Shown: positions 38,867 to 48,370, counted from the stretch's first letter. The stretch is 64,000 nt of DNA from Ruegeria atlantica (GCF_001458195.1 NZ_CYPU01000039.1:558093-622092), one strand, 5' to 3'. Numbers and translations are program-made. The notes: generated by a model not told the origin, from the letters alone.

Positions 38867-39229
38867 CTAGCTCAATGGGGCGGGGTCGCCAAAGAACCCG
38901 GCCAGATGTGAAATCTTGCCTTGTTCATCCAATCGAACGAAATCGTGGCCGGTCACCATTACGGTGCCGTCGGGGTCAACCATATGCCAAGTAAAGTGGA
39001 CGACATCGTGATGATTGTTGGGGTTACTGGTCAGCTCAACCCGCCCGCCAGAGCTTTGGAGGACTTCCCCGATATGATCGCACAGGTTTGACCGTCCGTT
39101 TACTTCTGCCGTCGGGTCTACATAGACGCCATCCGTGGCGAAACACTTGGTTAATAGGTCAAGGCGTTGACCTTGGTCCGCCTGTTGCCAGGCCGCCCCG
39201 TAATCGGCGATGGTTTGCTGCCAATCCAT
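38867..39229 (-). CDS. SnoaL-like / NTF2-fold protein
   Basis: A 120-aa protein of the nuclear transport factor 2 superfamily. Conserved pieces are the helix TIADYGAAWQQADQGQRLDLLTKCF, FATDGVYVDPTAEVNGR, HHDVVHFTWHMVDPDGTVMVTGHDFVRLDEQGKISHLAGFF. The pattern ATDGVYxDPxxxxxGRxxL is typical of SnoaL_2-like proteins. No catalytic assignment is possible. It ends 4 nt from the convergent MocR gene. A second, unrelated member lies at 5684-6115. Confidence 0.78.
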   Translation of the reverse strand: MDWQQTIADYGAAWQQADQGQRLDLLTKCFATDGVYVDPTAEVNGRSNLCDHIGEVLQSSGGRVELTSNPNNHHDVVHFTWHMVDPDGTVMVTGHDFVRLDEQGKISHLAGFFGDPAPLS

Positions 39230-39376
39230 TCTCTGGCCACTCCTTTTTTGATCGCTGCTCTACAACAGTATATCTGGTCGGGGATATTTGCGGAAATTGA
39301 TGGCGATTTTATGGGGTAAAATAATACCTATTTCATAATATGCTGTAATTGCTAGATTATTTTTGATTTCATGTTC

Positions 39377-39405
39377 TTGACGCGCCACAAGGGTACATCT
39401 AAATA
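39377..39405 (+). promoter_or_regulatory. rplM-rpsI promoter
   Basis: TTGACG (39377-39382), a 17-nt spacer and TAAATA (39400-39405), 66 nt before the rplM start. The leader that follows is GC-rich. Confidence 0.72.
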
Positions 39406-39471
39406 CGCAACATCGAATTCGGGCCGCTCCGTATGTGGGCGGTCTTTCACATCAAACAGGACTATCCTGCC

Positions 39472-39930
39472 ATGAAAACCTTTTCTGCAACACCTGCAGA
39501 CATCGACAAGAAATGGATCCTGATCGACGCCGAGGGCGTTGTTCTGGGTCGTCTTGCTTCGATCGTCGCCATGCGTCTGCGTGGCAAGCACAAAGTGTCG
39601 TTCACCCCGAACATGGACATGGGCGACAATGTCATCGTGATTAACGCTGACAAAATCCAGATGACCGGCAAGAAGCGCGAAGAAAACTTCTACTGGCACA
39701 CTGGCCACCCGGGCGGCATCAAGTCGCGCACCAAGCAGCAGATCCTTGAAGGCAAGCACCCCGAGCGTGTTGTGACCCAAGCGGTCAAGCGCATGCTGCC
39801 TGGCAACCGCCTGTCGCGTCAGGTTATGACCAACCTGCGTGTTTATGCCGGTGCTGAGCACCCGCATGAAGCCCAGTCGCCCGAAGTTCTGGATGTTGCA
39901 TCCATGAATAAGAAAAACACCCGGAGCTAA
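39472..39930 (+). CDS. rplM: 50S ribosomal protein L13
   Basis: Large-subunit protein near the peptidyl-transferase side. 152 aa with [53 protein letters not shown], then [20 protein letters not shown] and [33 protein letters not shown], all family blocks. It starts at ATG 39472 ([10 protein letters not shown]); the frame extends upstream but the longer version lacks family sequence. It precedes rpsI, the universal L13-S9 order. Confidence 0.97.
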   Translation: MKTFSATPADIDKKWILIDAEGVVLGRLASIVAMRLRGKHKVSFTPNMDMGDNVIVINADKIQMTGKKREENFYWHTGHPGGIKSRTKQQILEGKHPERVVTQAVKRMLPGNRLSRQVMTNLRVYAGAEHPHEAQSPEVLDVASMNKKNTRS

Positions 39931-39935
39931 TGACC

Positions 39936-40421
39936 ATGGCTGATCAGATCAATACTCTCGAAGAGCTGAGCGCCGTTGCAGGCGTTGAGGTTGTGGCCGA
40001 AGAAGTCATCGTGCGCGAACCCGTACGTGACGAACTGGGTCGCTCTTATGCCACCGGCAAGCGTAAAGACGCTGTTGCCCGCGTTTGGATCAAGCCGGGT
40101 TCTGGCAAGGTCACCGTAAACGGCAAGGATCAGGACAAGTATTTTGCGCGTCCCGTTCTGCAGCTGATCCTGCGCCAGCCGTTCCAGGTTGCCGGTGTTG
40201 AAGGTGAATTCGACGTTGTCGCAACCGTCAAAGGCGGTGGCCTGACCGGTCAGGCCGGTGCGGTCAAGCACGGCATCTCGAAAGCGCTGCAGCTGTACGA
40301 TCCGTCCCTGCGTGGCGCACTGAAAGCCGCTGGCTTCCTGACCCGCGACAGCCGCGTTGTTGAACGTAAGAAATACGGTAAGCGCAAAGCGCGTCGTTCG
40401 TTCCAGTTCTCGAAGCGTTAA
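39936..40421 (+). CDS. rpsI: 30S ribosomal protein S9
   Basis: Small-subunit protein whose C-terminal tail contacts P-site tRNA. 161 aa, long for S9 because of an acidic N-terminal extension (about 1-30, [20 protein letters not shown]) common in alphaproteobacteria. The core is [28 protein letters not shown], the tail [40 protein letters not shown] 39936 fits the GGAG spacing; ATG 39930 adds two residues. Followed by a strong bidirectional terminator. Confidence 0.96.
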   Translation: MADQINTLEELSAVAGVEVVAEEVIVREPVRDELGRSYATGKRKDAVARVWIKPGSGKVTVNGKDQDKYFARPVLQLILRQPFQVAGVEGEFDVVATVKGGGLTGQAGAVKHGISKALQLYDPSLRGALKAAGFLTRDSRVVERKKYGKRKARRSFQFSKR

Positions 40422-40444
40422 TTCGCCACCGAATACACAAAATC

Positions 40445-40474
40445 AAAAGGGCTCGCATGTGCGAGCCCTTTTTC
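40445..40474. terminator. Bidirectional terminator
   Basis: GGGCTCGC-ATGT-GCGAGCCC (40449-40456 and 40461-40468) is flanked by AAAA on the left and TTTTT on the right. It ends rpsI and the convergent substrate-binding gene. Confidence 0.88.
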
Positions 40475-40495
40475 GTTTGAGATGCGTGTTGGGGG

Positions 40496-41653
40496 TTATT
40501 CTTCGTACACCATCTTCCAGGCACCGTTTTCGACAACATTCACATAGACTGAATCAGCCCCCTGATGGTCATCAGGTCCAAACGTCATGTGGTTGCCCAC
40601 CAGTTCATCCTGATAGTCCAGTGTTTCCATCGCTGCGATAAAGCTTTCATGCGTCAGATCGGGGCCAGCAGCCTCAAGCGCTTTGACCATCGTTTCGGCC
40701 GCAGAATATCCCAGCATGGCAAATCCCACGGGGTCTTCACCGGTTGCGGCTTTATATTCTTCGATAAAGGCGGCAGGGGCGGGGTCTTCCGCGCGGGACC
40801 ACAGATCCTGCCAGGATGCGGCGGCATAGAAACCGTCGGTCACACCGCCCGGCACTTGCGCAACGACAGTCAGGAAGCTGGCCGAGGTGCCAAGGAACTT
40901 CATATCTGCAAGGCCCATCTTTTTGGCCGTGCCGACAACGGTAATGGCCTGACGTACGCCTAGAGCGATCGTTACGATATCGCAGCCTTCTTCCTTTAAC
41001 TTGCTGAGTGAGCCGACGAAATCCGTTTCATCCGGTTTGTGCGTGGTCTCAGCGACGAAAGCGATCCCGGCTTCTTCGGCACCGGCCTTAGTGCCTTCGA
41101 CGATTTCCTCACCAAAATCGGTTGGCAGATACATCGAACACACAGACTGACCACCAAATTGCTCAGCGAGATATTTCACACCGACACGGCTTTGGTCAAA
41201 ATATGTGGAAAAGGCCGTGAACTTGTTGTCCATCGGCTCCTGTAACATCTGCCGTGCAGCAGACAAAGGGGCAACATTGGGAATACCTTTTGGATCCAAT
41301 AGCTTGAACCCCGCGACATTCATCGGCGTTCCCAGCGACTGCAGCATTGCGAACACCTTGTCGCGGTTCAGCAGCTTGTTATAGCCCTGCATCGCACGCG
41401 GCATCTGATACCCATTGTCCTCGACAACATAGCGGATCGTCCGCCCGTGTATGCCACCATTAGCGTTCACGCGGTCAAACACCACATTTGCGCCCTTGGT
41501 CGCCGGAACACCGACGGCTGCGAAGATACCGCTCAGGTCATTGACCGACCCGATGATGATCTCATCATCCGTGACACCCTGTGTCTGTGCATTGGCAAGG
41601 GTCGCCGAAGCCGTCAAGGCGGTGGCCGCCAGCCGCATGATCACATTCTTCAT
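40496..41653 (-). CDS. ABC transporter substrate-binding protein (HAAT/LivK-type)
   Basis: A 385-aa periplasmic binding protein. Signal peptide at 1-22 (MKNVIMRLAATALTASATLANA). The mature part QTQGVTDDEIIIGSVNDLSGIFAAVGVPATKGANVVFDRVNANGGIHGRTIRYVVEDNGY is the Leu/Ile/Val-binding type, with a GYSAAETMVKALEAAG stretch near the C terminus. It is the last gene of the operon running from the MDR gene at 48187. Ligand unknown; the acyl-CoA synthetase next door hints at a carboxylic or aromatic acid rather than an amino acid. Confidence 0.88.
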   Translation of the reverse strand: MKNVIMRLAATALTASATLANAQTQGVTDDEIIIGSVNDLSGIFAAVGVPATKGANVVFDRVNANGGIHGRTIRYVVEDNGYQMPRAMQGYNKLLNRDKVFAMLQSLGTPMNVAGFKLLDPKGIPNVAPLSAARQMLQEPMDNKFTAFSTYFDQSRVGVKYLAEQFGGQSVCSMYLPTDFGEEIVEGTKAGAEEAGIAFVAETTHKPDETDFVGSLSKLKEEGCDIVTIALGVRQAITVVGTAKKMGLADMKFLGTSASFLTVVAQVPGGVTDGFYAAASWQDLWSRAEDPAPAAFIEEYKAATGEDPVGFAMLGYSAAETMVKALEAAGPDLTHESFIAAMETLDYQDELVGNHMTFGPDDHQGADSVYVNVVENGAWKMVYEE

Positions 41654-41683
41654 CTTTCTCCTCCCTTTAGGTTATCTCTTTTA

Positions 41684-43570
41684 TTAGTTGTACATGTCTT
41701 CAATAAGATGGCCGTGTTTCTTTTCGACAAAGCTGCGTTTCAGCTTCATTGTTGCGGTCAGTTCATCGTCATCTGCGGTCAGAAGTACATCAATCAGGCG
41801 AAAGTCCTTGATCTGCTCGACCCGTGCAAAATCCTTGTTCACCGCGTCGATTTCCCCTTGTATCTGATCTTTGATTTCAGGGGCCGCACAAAGGGATGCA
41901 AAATTTGAAAACGGAATCTTCCGATCCTGCGCAAATTTTTCGACGTTTTCCTGATCAATCATGATCAGCGCGGTCAGGAATTTTCGCTTGTCACCGATTA
42001 TAACCGCGTCCGAGATGTAGTGGCTGAATTTCAACCGGCTTTCGATCTCGGCCGGGGTGATATTCTTGCCGCCAGCAGTGATGATGATGTCTTTCATTCG
42101 GCCTGAGATGGTGACGTAGCCATCCTCATCAATATGCCCGAGGTCGCCAGTTCGCAGCCATCCATCGGCAGTGAAAGATTCGGCCGTTTTTGCGTTATTG
42201 CGCCAATAACCCTGAAAAATGTTGAGGCCCTTTAGCTGAATCTCACCGTCTTCGGAGATACGGATGTCATTTCCCGGCACAGCGCGTCCGATGGTCCCGA
42301 CCTTATTGCTTTCAATGGTGTTTAGCGTCGCCAGACCTGAAGTTTCGGTCATCCCGAACCCCTCGACCAACGGCACGCCAATGGCCCAGTACCATTTCAA
42401 CAGATCTGTCGAAATAGGGGCCGCGCCAGAACCACCACGCCGCATCTTGTCCATACCCAGCATGCGGCGCAAGTTGCGCAGTACCAGCCGGTCCCACACC
42501 CAGAATTGCGCGGCGACACTGGCCGGGACGGGTTTGCCGGCCAGAATGTACTCGGCCCGCGCAAGCCCTGCCTTCAGGGCCATGCCAAAGGCTGCGCGGC
42601 CCGTGGGCGTCGCATCCTGCGTCATAATCTGAACGTAGGAATAGATCTTCTCCCAAACCCGCGGAACGGCTGTAAAGGTCGATGGTGAGATCTCTTGCAG
42701 GTTCGCAAACACCGTCTCGGGGCTTTCGGCAAAATTGACGATGCATTTGGCGGCCAGCGGGAAATAGATGGATACGTCACGCTCTAGAATGTGGCACAGC
42801 GGTAGAAAGCACAGCTGTTCGTCCGTCTCTAAGGCAGGCAACGCATGTGCCCCACATTCTATTGCCGCAAGTATGTTCTCATGGCTCAGCATCGCGCCTT
42901 TCGGCATTCCCGTGGTGCCCGAGGTGTAGATCAGAAGTGCTGTATCCTGCGGCGACGCCAGCGCGATTTCGGCCTCGAAACGATCGGGTTCTTCAGCCTC
43001 GGCTTGCTGACCCAGCGCGTACAATGCATCGATCATTATGCAGCGCGCATGATCCAGATCGTGCAAGCCCTCATCGTCAAGAATGATGACATTCAGAAGG
43101 CCCGGAACCTCATCTTCGACCTTCAGGAATTTGTCCAGTTGCTCTTCGTTTTCGACGATCAGAAATCGGCTGTCGCTGTCATTGATCAGGTATTTCAGCT
43201 GGTTAGCCGAGTCGGTGGTGTAGACACCAGACGCAATGCCACCAACGGCCTGAATGCCCATGTCGAACCAGGCCCATTCTTTTCGATCCTCGGACAGGAT
43301 CGAGACAACCTCGCCTCGTTGCAGTCCCAATTTGCGCAGGGCCAGCCCAATCCACTTGGCGTGCTGCCAATAGTCCGCCCAAGAATATGACCTCCAGATG
43401 CCAAGGTCTTTTTCGCGGTGCGCCGTAAGATCGCCAAGCTCGGCGCAGCGTTTCCTGAACAGCTCGCAGATTGTCGTGCACTCATCGACACAGACCGGGC
43501 GCTGGCCGGGGGTTGCGTTCAGGCGAACGCCGTTGACTGTGATCTGAGGGGGCAGGGTGCTGATTTTCAT
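41684..43570 (-). CDS. Long-chain acyl-CoA synthetase-like (AMP-forming)
   Basis: A 628-aa adenylate-forming ligase that activates a carboxylic acid to its CoA thioester. P-loop LLIYTSGTTGMPKGAMLSHENIL (about 212-234), the A5-type GFGMTETSGLATLN, A7 GWLRTGDLGHIDEDGYV and the C-terminal IITAGGKNITPAEIE. ATG 43570 is backed by GGAGGTGAG; the frame to 43603 is an extension. It lies between the substrate-binding gene and livF, implying that imported substrate is trapped as its CoA ester. Very-long-chain ACSL/FACL-like length. Confidence 0.9.
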   Translation of the reverse strand: MKISTLPPQITVNGVRLNATPGQRPVCVDECTTICELFRKRCAELGDLTAHREKDLGIWRSYSWADYWQHAKWIGLALRKLGLQRGEVVSILSEDRKEWAWFDMGIQAVGGIASGVYTTDSANQLKYLINDSDSRFLIVENEEQLDKFLKVEDEVPGLLNVIILDDEGLHDLDHARCIMIDALYALGQQAEAEEPDRFEAEIALASPQDTALLIYTSGTTGMPKGAMLSHENILAAIECGAHALPALETDEQLCFLPLCHILERDVSIYFPLAAKCIVNFAESPETVFANLQEISPSTFTAVPRVWEKIYSYVQIMTQDATPTGRAAFGMALKAGLARAEYILAGKPVPASVAAQFWVWDRLVLRNLRRMLGMDKMRRGGSGAAPISTDLLKWYWAIGVPLVEGFGMTETSGLATLNTIESNKVGTIGRAVPGNDIRISEDGEIQLKGLNIFQGYWRNNAKTAESFTADGWLRTGDLGHIDEDGYVTISGRMKDIIITAGGKNITPAEIESRLKFSHYISDAVIIGDKRKFLTALIMIDQENVEKFAQDRKIPFSNFASLCAAPEIKDQIQGEIDAVNKDFARVEQIKDFRLIDVLLTADDDELTATMKLKRSFVEKKHGHLIEDMYN

Positions 43571-43575
43571 CTGTC

Positions 43576-44349
43576 TCACCTCCACGTCTTTTTCCGCTTC
43601 CAACGGCGGTTTTCCCGCGCGCCTTCTTCCTGAACGCCCAGATAGAAATTCTGGATGTCCTCTGACCGCATCAGAACATCTGCTGCGCCATCCATTACGA
43701 TGCGTCCGACCTCCATCACATAGCCTTGGTGGGCCAGTTCCAGGGCGGCGTTGGCGTTCTGCTCGACCAGCATCATGGTCATGCTCTGTTCGTCATTCAG
43801 TCGCTTGAGGATGCCAAAAATTTCCTGCACCAGCAGCGGTGACAGACCAAGCGAGGGTTCATCCAACAGCATGATCTTTGGATTGGCCATCAACCCACGG
43901 CCAATCGCCAACATCTGCTGCTGTCCGCCGGACAGGGTGCCGGCTTCTTGATTGCGACGTTCCTTGAGGATCGGAAAGTATGAAAACACCAGATCCCGAT
44001 CGTGGTCGACCTGCCCCTTGTCCTTCAGGGTATAGGCCCCGAGGCTGAGGTTTTCATCGACCGTCAGGAGTGGAAACACCTCACGCCCTTCGGGCACGTG
44101 AACGATACCTTTCTGCACAACCTTGTGCGGCTCGGACCCCTGAATTTCGTCGCCTTCAAACGTGATCTTGCCCTTTTCCGGATCCATCACGCCAGAAACG
44201 GTTTTCATCAGCGTGGTTTTGCCCGCGCCATTGGCGCCAAGGATCGAGACAATTTGGCCCTGATGAACATCCAGAGAAACACCCCGGATCGCCATGATCG
44301 GACCATAGAAACTCTCGATGTTGCGGATTGTCAGGATCGGCTCGCTCAT
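43576..44349 (-). CDS. livF: Branched-chain-type ABC transporter ATPase LivF
   Basis: Cytoplasmic ATPase of the HAAT importer. 257 aa with Walker A SILGANGAGKTTLMKTVSG (about 33-51), Q-loop VVQKGIVHVPEGREVFP, signature LSGGQQQMLAIGRGLMANPKIMLLDEPSLGLSP (about 137-169), and H-loop VEQN. The C-terminal basic tail (ENRRWKRKKTWR) is longer than usual. It overlaps livG by 4 nt. Confidence 0.93.
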   Translation of the reverse strand: MSEPILTIRNIESFYGPIMAIRGVSLDVHQGQIVSILGANGAGKTTLMKTVSGVMDPEKGKITFEGDEIQGSEPHKVVQKGIVHVPEGREVFPLLTVDENLSLGAYTLKDKGQVDHDRDLVFSYFPILKERRNQEAGTLSGGQQQMLAIGRGLMANPKIMLLDEPSLGLSPLLVQEIFGILKRLNDEQSMTMMLVEQNANAALELAHQGYVMEVGRIVMDGAADVLMRSEDIQNFYLGVQEEGARENRRWKRKKTWR

Positions 44350-45110
44350 GAGGCTTTACCCAAATAGGCCTCGACCACCGCCGGGTGCGACTGAACCTCA
44401 GCAGGTGTTCCCAGCGCCAGTTTTGCGCCGTCCGCCATTGCCAGAACGCGATCCGAGACGCCGGAAACCAGCCCCATATCATGCTCGACCATCAGAACCG
44501 TGATCGCCATCTGTCGCCGCATATCGTCGATCCACCAGCGCATGTCGGTTGTTTCTTCGACAGACAGACCCGAGGCGGGTTCGTCCAACAACAGCAGCTT
44601 GGGATCGGTGGCCAGTGCGCGGGCCACCTCGACTACCTTACGCACGCCATAGGGCAGGCCAGAAATCATTTTGTCGCGGAACGCCTGCAGGTCGAGGAAG
44701 TCGATAATCTCTTCGACCTTTTCGCGGTTCTCCAGTTCCTGTCGTCGTGCGGAGGGCAGAAACAACACCTCGGACAGCATGTTCGATTTGCGGTGGCGGT
44801 GTCGTCCGACAAGCAGGTTCTGCAAGACCGTCGCATGCTCGAAGAGTTCGATGTTCTGAAATGTCCGCGCCACTCCATATGCAGCCACGCCGGACGGTTT
44901 GGCCTTAAGCAAGTCGTGCCCGTCGTAACGAATATTGCCTGTGTAGGGGTCGTAGAAACGCGAGATCAGGTTGAAGACTGTGGACTTCCCTGCACCATTA
45001 GGGCCAACGATGGCGAAAATCTCGCCTTCCTCGACTTCGAAAGATAGATCATTGACGGCAGTCAACCCACCGAATTTCAGGGTGACGTTTTCGAACTCAA
45101 GAAGGCTCAT
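44346..45110 (-). CDS. livG: Branched-chain-type ABC transporter ATPase LivG
   Basis: Partner ATPase of LivF. 254 aa: Walker A AIVGPNGAGKSTVFNLISRFYDP (about 33-55), the long LivG insertion (HRHRKSNMLSEVLFLPSARRQE), the signature-like GLPYGVRKVVEVARALATDPKLLLLDEPASGLS (about 148-180) and VEHDMGLV. Its start ATG 45110 overlaps the livM stop; a frame to 45188 is an extension inside livM. Encoded between livM and livF. Confidence 0.93.
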   Translation of the reverse strand: MSLLEFENVTLKFGGLTAVNDLSFEVEEGEIFAIVGPNGAGKSTVFNLISRFYDPYTGNIRYDGHDLLKAKPSGVAAYGVARTFQNIELFEHATVLQNLLVGRHRHRKSNMLSEVLFLPSARRQELENREKVEEIIDFLDLQAFRDKMISGLPYGVRKVVEVARALATDPKLLLLDEPASGLSVEETTDMRWWIDDMRRQMAITVLMVEHDMGLVSGVSDRVLAMADGAKLALGTPAEVQSHPAVVEAYLGKAS

Positions 45111-46204
45111 CTCAGGCGCTCCGTCTTGAGGTAGGATTTCTGACGCTTGAACATGTCCTTGCGATAGAAGGGAAACAGCTCGAACCACGTCCGGATTTTC
45201 AGCCAGCGTCCATACAAGCCCATCGGTTCAAACAGGATGAAGGCGATCAGGATCATTCCGAAGATACCGAACTCCAACCCCGGGATGGCGACGGTATTGC
45301 CACCAAACACCGCGCCAACATATTCCTTTGATATCGACAGGAATTGGGGCAGGAACCCGATCACGATCGCTCCAAGGAATGCGCCGTGGATGGATCCCAG
45401 ACCACCGATCACGATCATCATCAGTAGCTGGATTGAGATCAGGACGCTGAACGTCTCATTGTTGAATGCGCCCGAGAACATGCCCATCAACGCGCCCGCC
45501 CATCCGCTGACAGCGCAGGACAGTGCGAACGAGATCATCTTGGTCCGTGCAATGTCCACGCCCATGGCCTGTGCCGACACTTCAGAATCCCGAACAGCGA
45601 TAAAGCTGCGCCCCAAGGGCGCGCGCAACAAGTTGATGTAGCCAAGCGTCACCAGCACCGCCACACCAAGAACCAGCCAGAAGAACTGAACCGGAGTGCC
45701 CCATCGGTCGACCAGAAACCCGAAAATCTCAACGCCGCCTAGGTATTTACCCGCGACCCCGCCTGTGATCGGCTCGGCCAGAACGATGACGTCATCCATC
45801 AGGATGGACAGGGCCATTGTGAAGATCGCGAGATATATCCCGTGCAGTCGCAGGGCAGGGATGGCAACCGTCACTCCGGCCAATCCGGTCAGAATACCAG
45901 CCAAGGGGAAGGCAATCAGGAACGGCACGCCAGCTTCAAGAAGAATGACGTTGGCGTAGCAACCAAAGGCCAAAAACGTAGCATGCCCGAGGCTGACTTG
46001 ACCTGTGTGACCCGTCAGGATCATCAACCCCAGGCCCGCGATGGCCCAGATCAGCACGTTTGTCAGTTCACCCAGGTAGAAATCGTCCAGCCACCACGGA
46101 GCGGCGGCGACAACCGCCAGCAAAATCAGGTACAGGCAAAGCTGATACGCGTCCTTCCAAGGTCGGATATCCTGCATGTAGTTTGTTTTGAACACAATCC
46201 GCAT
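45107..46204 (-). CDS. livM: Branched-chain-type ABC transporter permease LivM
   Basis: Inner-membrane permease, 365 aa with about nine membrane segments. The family stretches AIAGLGLMILTGHTGQVSLGHATFLAFGCYANVILL (about 53-88) and LPLGRSFIAVRDSEVSAQAMGVDIARTKMISFALS (about 190-225) are visible, then IGGLGSIHGAFLGAIVIGFLPQFLS. The N-terminal hydrophilic part (KTNYMQDIRPWKD) precedes the first helix. Pairs with LivH. Confidence 0.93.
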   Translation of the reverse strand: MRIVFKTNYMQDIRPWKDAYQLCLYLILLAVVAAAPWWLDDFYLGELTNVLIWAIAGLGLMILTGHTGQVSLGHATFLAFGCYANVILLEAGVPFLIAFPLAGILTGLAGVTVAIPALRLHGIYLAIFTMALSILMDDVIVLAEPITGGVAGKYLGGVEIFGFLVDRWGTPVQFFWLVLGVAVLVTLGYINLLRAPLGRSFIAVRDSEVSAQAMGVDIARTKMISFALSCAVSGWAGALMGMFSGAFNNETFSVLISIQLLMMIVIGGLGSIHGAFLGAIVIGFLPQFLSISKEYVGAVFGGNTVAIPGLEFGIFGMILIAFILFEPMGLYGRWLKIRTWFELFPFYRKDMFKRQKSYLKTERLR

Positions 46205-46207
46205 GAG

Positions 46208-47083
46208 TTAGACCTTTTTGACCCGAACCTGACTGAACAGCCCGTTTGGGCGAAAGATTAGCACCGCCAGTAGCAGCGCATAAGGCGCGATCTGGCTGTA
46301 CCCTGCTGCAATGTAACGGCTGGCAAAGGGTTCAATCACGCCGACGATCAGCCCGCCAGCTAATGCCCCCGGAAGGCTGCCGAAGCCACCGATTACGGCT
46401 GCGGCAAAGGCCTTGATGCCGAGCAAACCGGTGGTTGGATCGACAGACCCCTTGGCCGCGAACAAGATGCCTGCAATCCCCGCGACAACCCCCGCTAAAG
46501 CCCAGATAAAGCCCTGCACACGCTTCACCGGTATTCCCATGTAATACGCCGCTAACTGGTTCTGCGACGCGCCCTGCATCGCAAGACCCAGCTTGGTTCG
46601 ACTGAAGAAAACATACAGCCCCCAGGTCAGCAAGATGGTCACGACGATGACCGCGACGTCCTCCATCCCCAGCACCAGTCCGCCAAAGCGGACTTCCTTG
46701 CCGGCCAACGGGTTTTGAAGCGTCTGCGGCTCGTGCCCCCAGATCAACCCGGCTGCGAACCGGATTACGAAACCCAAAGCGATGGTCAGGATAACAACTG
46801 CCGTTTGGCTTTCTCCAAACAAACGCCGGATGATTAGGCGATCAAGCAAGTAGCCCAACGCGCCCATGATCCCCAATGAAATCGGCAAGGCCATCCAGAA
46901 GGGCAGCCCCATATACTCCGTATTCGTAAGCCCGATCGTCACGAAGGCGCCCAACATCATGAAGTCGCCCTGCGCGAAATTTACTGCCTCGGTGGCCTTG
47001 TAAATCAGCACAAAGCCAAGCGCGATCAGGCCGTAGACACAGCCATTCGCCAGCCCGCTGATCAGCAGCTGTGCGTTATCCAA
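46208..47083 (-). CDS. livH: Branched-chain-type ABC transporter permease LivH
   Basis: Inner-membrane permease, 291 aa with eight membrane segments. Typical opening LISGLANGCVYGLIALGFVLIYKATEAVNFAQGDFMMLGAFVTIGL (about 7-52). EAA-type loop near GQAVAGIAG (ALAGVVAGIAGILFAAKGSVDPTTGLLGIKAFAAAVIGGFGSLPGALAGGLIVGVIEPFAS). It is the first transport gene of the operon, downstream of an MDR gene and two hairpins. Confidence 0.93.
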   Translation of the reverse strand: MDNAQLLISGLANGCVYGLIALGFVLIYKATEAVNFAQGDFMMLGAFVTIGLTNTEYMGLPFWMALPISLGIMGALGYLLDRLIIRRLFGESQTAVVILTIALGFVIRFAAGLIWGHEPQTLQNPLAGKEVRFGGLVLGMEDVAVIVVTILLTWGLYVFFSRTKLGLAMQGASQNQLAAYYMGIPVKRVQGFIWALAGVVAGIAGILFAAKGSVDPTTGLLGIKAFAAAVIGGFGSLPGALAGGLIVGVIEPFASRYIAAGYSQIAPYALLLAVLIFRPNGLFSQVRVKKV

Positions 47084-47097
47084 GTTTGTCCTCCCAT

Positions 47098-47149
47098 GCC
47101 GGTTGGACCGGCGTTCCTTACGCCCCGGACATCCTCCTTCGTCCGGGGC
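47098..47149 (-). other. Two intercistronic hairpins before livH
   Basis: GCCCCGGAC/GTCCGGGGC (47122-47130 with 47141-47149, 9 bp, loop of 10) and GCCGGT/ACCGGC (47098-47103 with 47107-47112). On the minus strand the first has no T-run. They sit between the MDR stop and the livH start and may tune expression or stop the upstream message. Confidence 0.5.
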
Positions 47150-47158
47150 TTTGTTCTA

Positions 47159-48187
47159 CTATGGCGTGATAATCACCTTCCCGTCACTCTTTTTCAGAGC
47201 ATTGGCCAGATTTGCCACCACATCGCGCAAGCCAAGCCGTGCAGAAACATCCGTTTTCCAGCGTCCGTCAGCAAACCGGGCCTGTACTTCACCAACAACT
47301 CTCATCTGGCCCGCCGGAGGCGTTGACGTCATCCAGTTGGTCAACCAGAATCCCTCGATCCGCTTGCCCATAAAGATCAACTGACCGGTCTGTGTCAGTT
47401 TTGGCAATTCGGGGCTGAGCTTGCCGTAGATGACCCACCGCGCACCGTTGGGCATCGAACAGAAAATCCGCTCGGAAACCTGATCCGTCACGGCATCCAG
47501 AAAGACACGTGGTTTTAGTTCCATGCTGAGCGCTCCGAATTTCTGCATCATGTCCGGGTCGGACGTGACCAAGACCTCATGAGCGCCAAGTTCCTTCAAG
47601 GATTCAACTGCCTCGGCCCGACGCACGATTGCGATGGGTTTCAGTCCCAAATCGCGCCCCAATGAGCACATGAGTTTGCCCAACTGGCTGGTGGCCGCCG
47701 AAACGACAAAAGCATCGCCCGCACCTCGCGCGATGTCCACCATGGCCATCGCAGTCATGGGATTGATGACCTGGGCGGAACCATCTTCGTCCGTGATATC
47801 GGGTCGCAGTGGGATGCACATCAACGCCTGCGTCACGACATACTCCGCCCACGCCCCAGAACCAGCCGCCACAAAGGCGACCCGTTGACCCTGCAATGCT
47901 TCGGCACCGGTGCCGGTGGCCACCACGTCGCCACAGCCCTCAAACCCGGCGGGTGTGCCTTTGATACGCGGCTGCCCGTATTCTCCCTTGATAAAGTGGA
48001 GATCGGATGGGTTCACCGACGCCGTCCGTAATTTGATCAACACCTGACCGGGACCGGGTTCGGGCACGGGAAGCTCGGCCTCGGCCAGCCAATCGGCGGC
48101 ATCCTCGATAAAAGGACCGGTGGCCGATCCGGAATAGCCGTCATGGGTTTGAATGACGGCGAACATGTTTAGGGGCAGGGTGGTCAT
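47159..48187 (-). CDS. MDR-family NADPH-dependent oxidoreductase
   Basis: A 342-aa medium-chain dehydrogenase/reductase of quinone-oxidoreductase/enoyl-reductase type. The N-terminal half has LIKLRTASVNPSDLHFIKGEYGQPRIKGTPAGFEGCGDVVATG (about 49-90). The Rossmann half is degenerate for the G-x-G motif (VVSAATSQLGKLMCSLGRDLGLKPIAIVRR). No structural zinc Cys quartet is seen. ATG 48187 has AGGAG with 5-nt spacing. It leads the liv-type operon, so its substrate may be the imported compound, but that is inference. Confidence 0.82.
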   Translation of the reverse strand: MTTLPLNMFAVIQTHDGYSGSATGPFIEDAADWLAEAELPVPEPGPGQVLIKLRTASVNPSDLHFIKGEYGQPRIKGTPAGFEGCGDVVATGTGAEALQGQRVAFVAAGSGAWAEYVVTQALMCIPLRPDITDEDGSAQVINPMTAMAMVDIARGAGDAFVVSAATSQLGKLMCSLGRDLGLKPIAIVRRAEAVESLKELGAHEVLVTSDPDMMQKFGALSMELKPRVFLDAVTDQVSERIFCSMPNGARWVIYGKLSPELPKLTQTGQLIFMGKRIEGFWLTNWMTSTPPAGQMRVVGEVQARFADGRWKTDVSARLGLRDVVANLANALKKSDGKVIITP

Positions 48188-48330
48188 TATGTCTCCTATC
48201 TCCTGTACGGACACAGCACAGAACAGGTCTGTTGCAAGTGGTGTTGCGTTGGATTTAGGAGCAGCCAATCAAACGGGTGCTGAGACGTCAATCAGAGTTG
48301 CGCCTGACGTAACGGGAATGCGCGCCCAGT

Positions 48331-48363
48331 AAAGAAAAAGGGCCGCTCAAAATAGAACGGCCC
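48331..48363 (-). terminator. Terminator for the Ala-rich protein gene
   Basis: On the minus strand GGGCCG-TTCTATTTTGAG-CGGCCC (48340-48363) is followed by TTTTTCTTT. Confidence 0.78.
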
Positions 48364-48370
48364 CCAGAAA

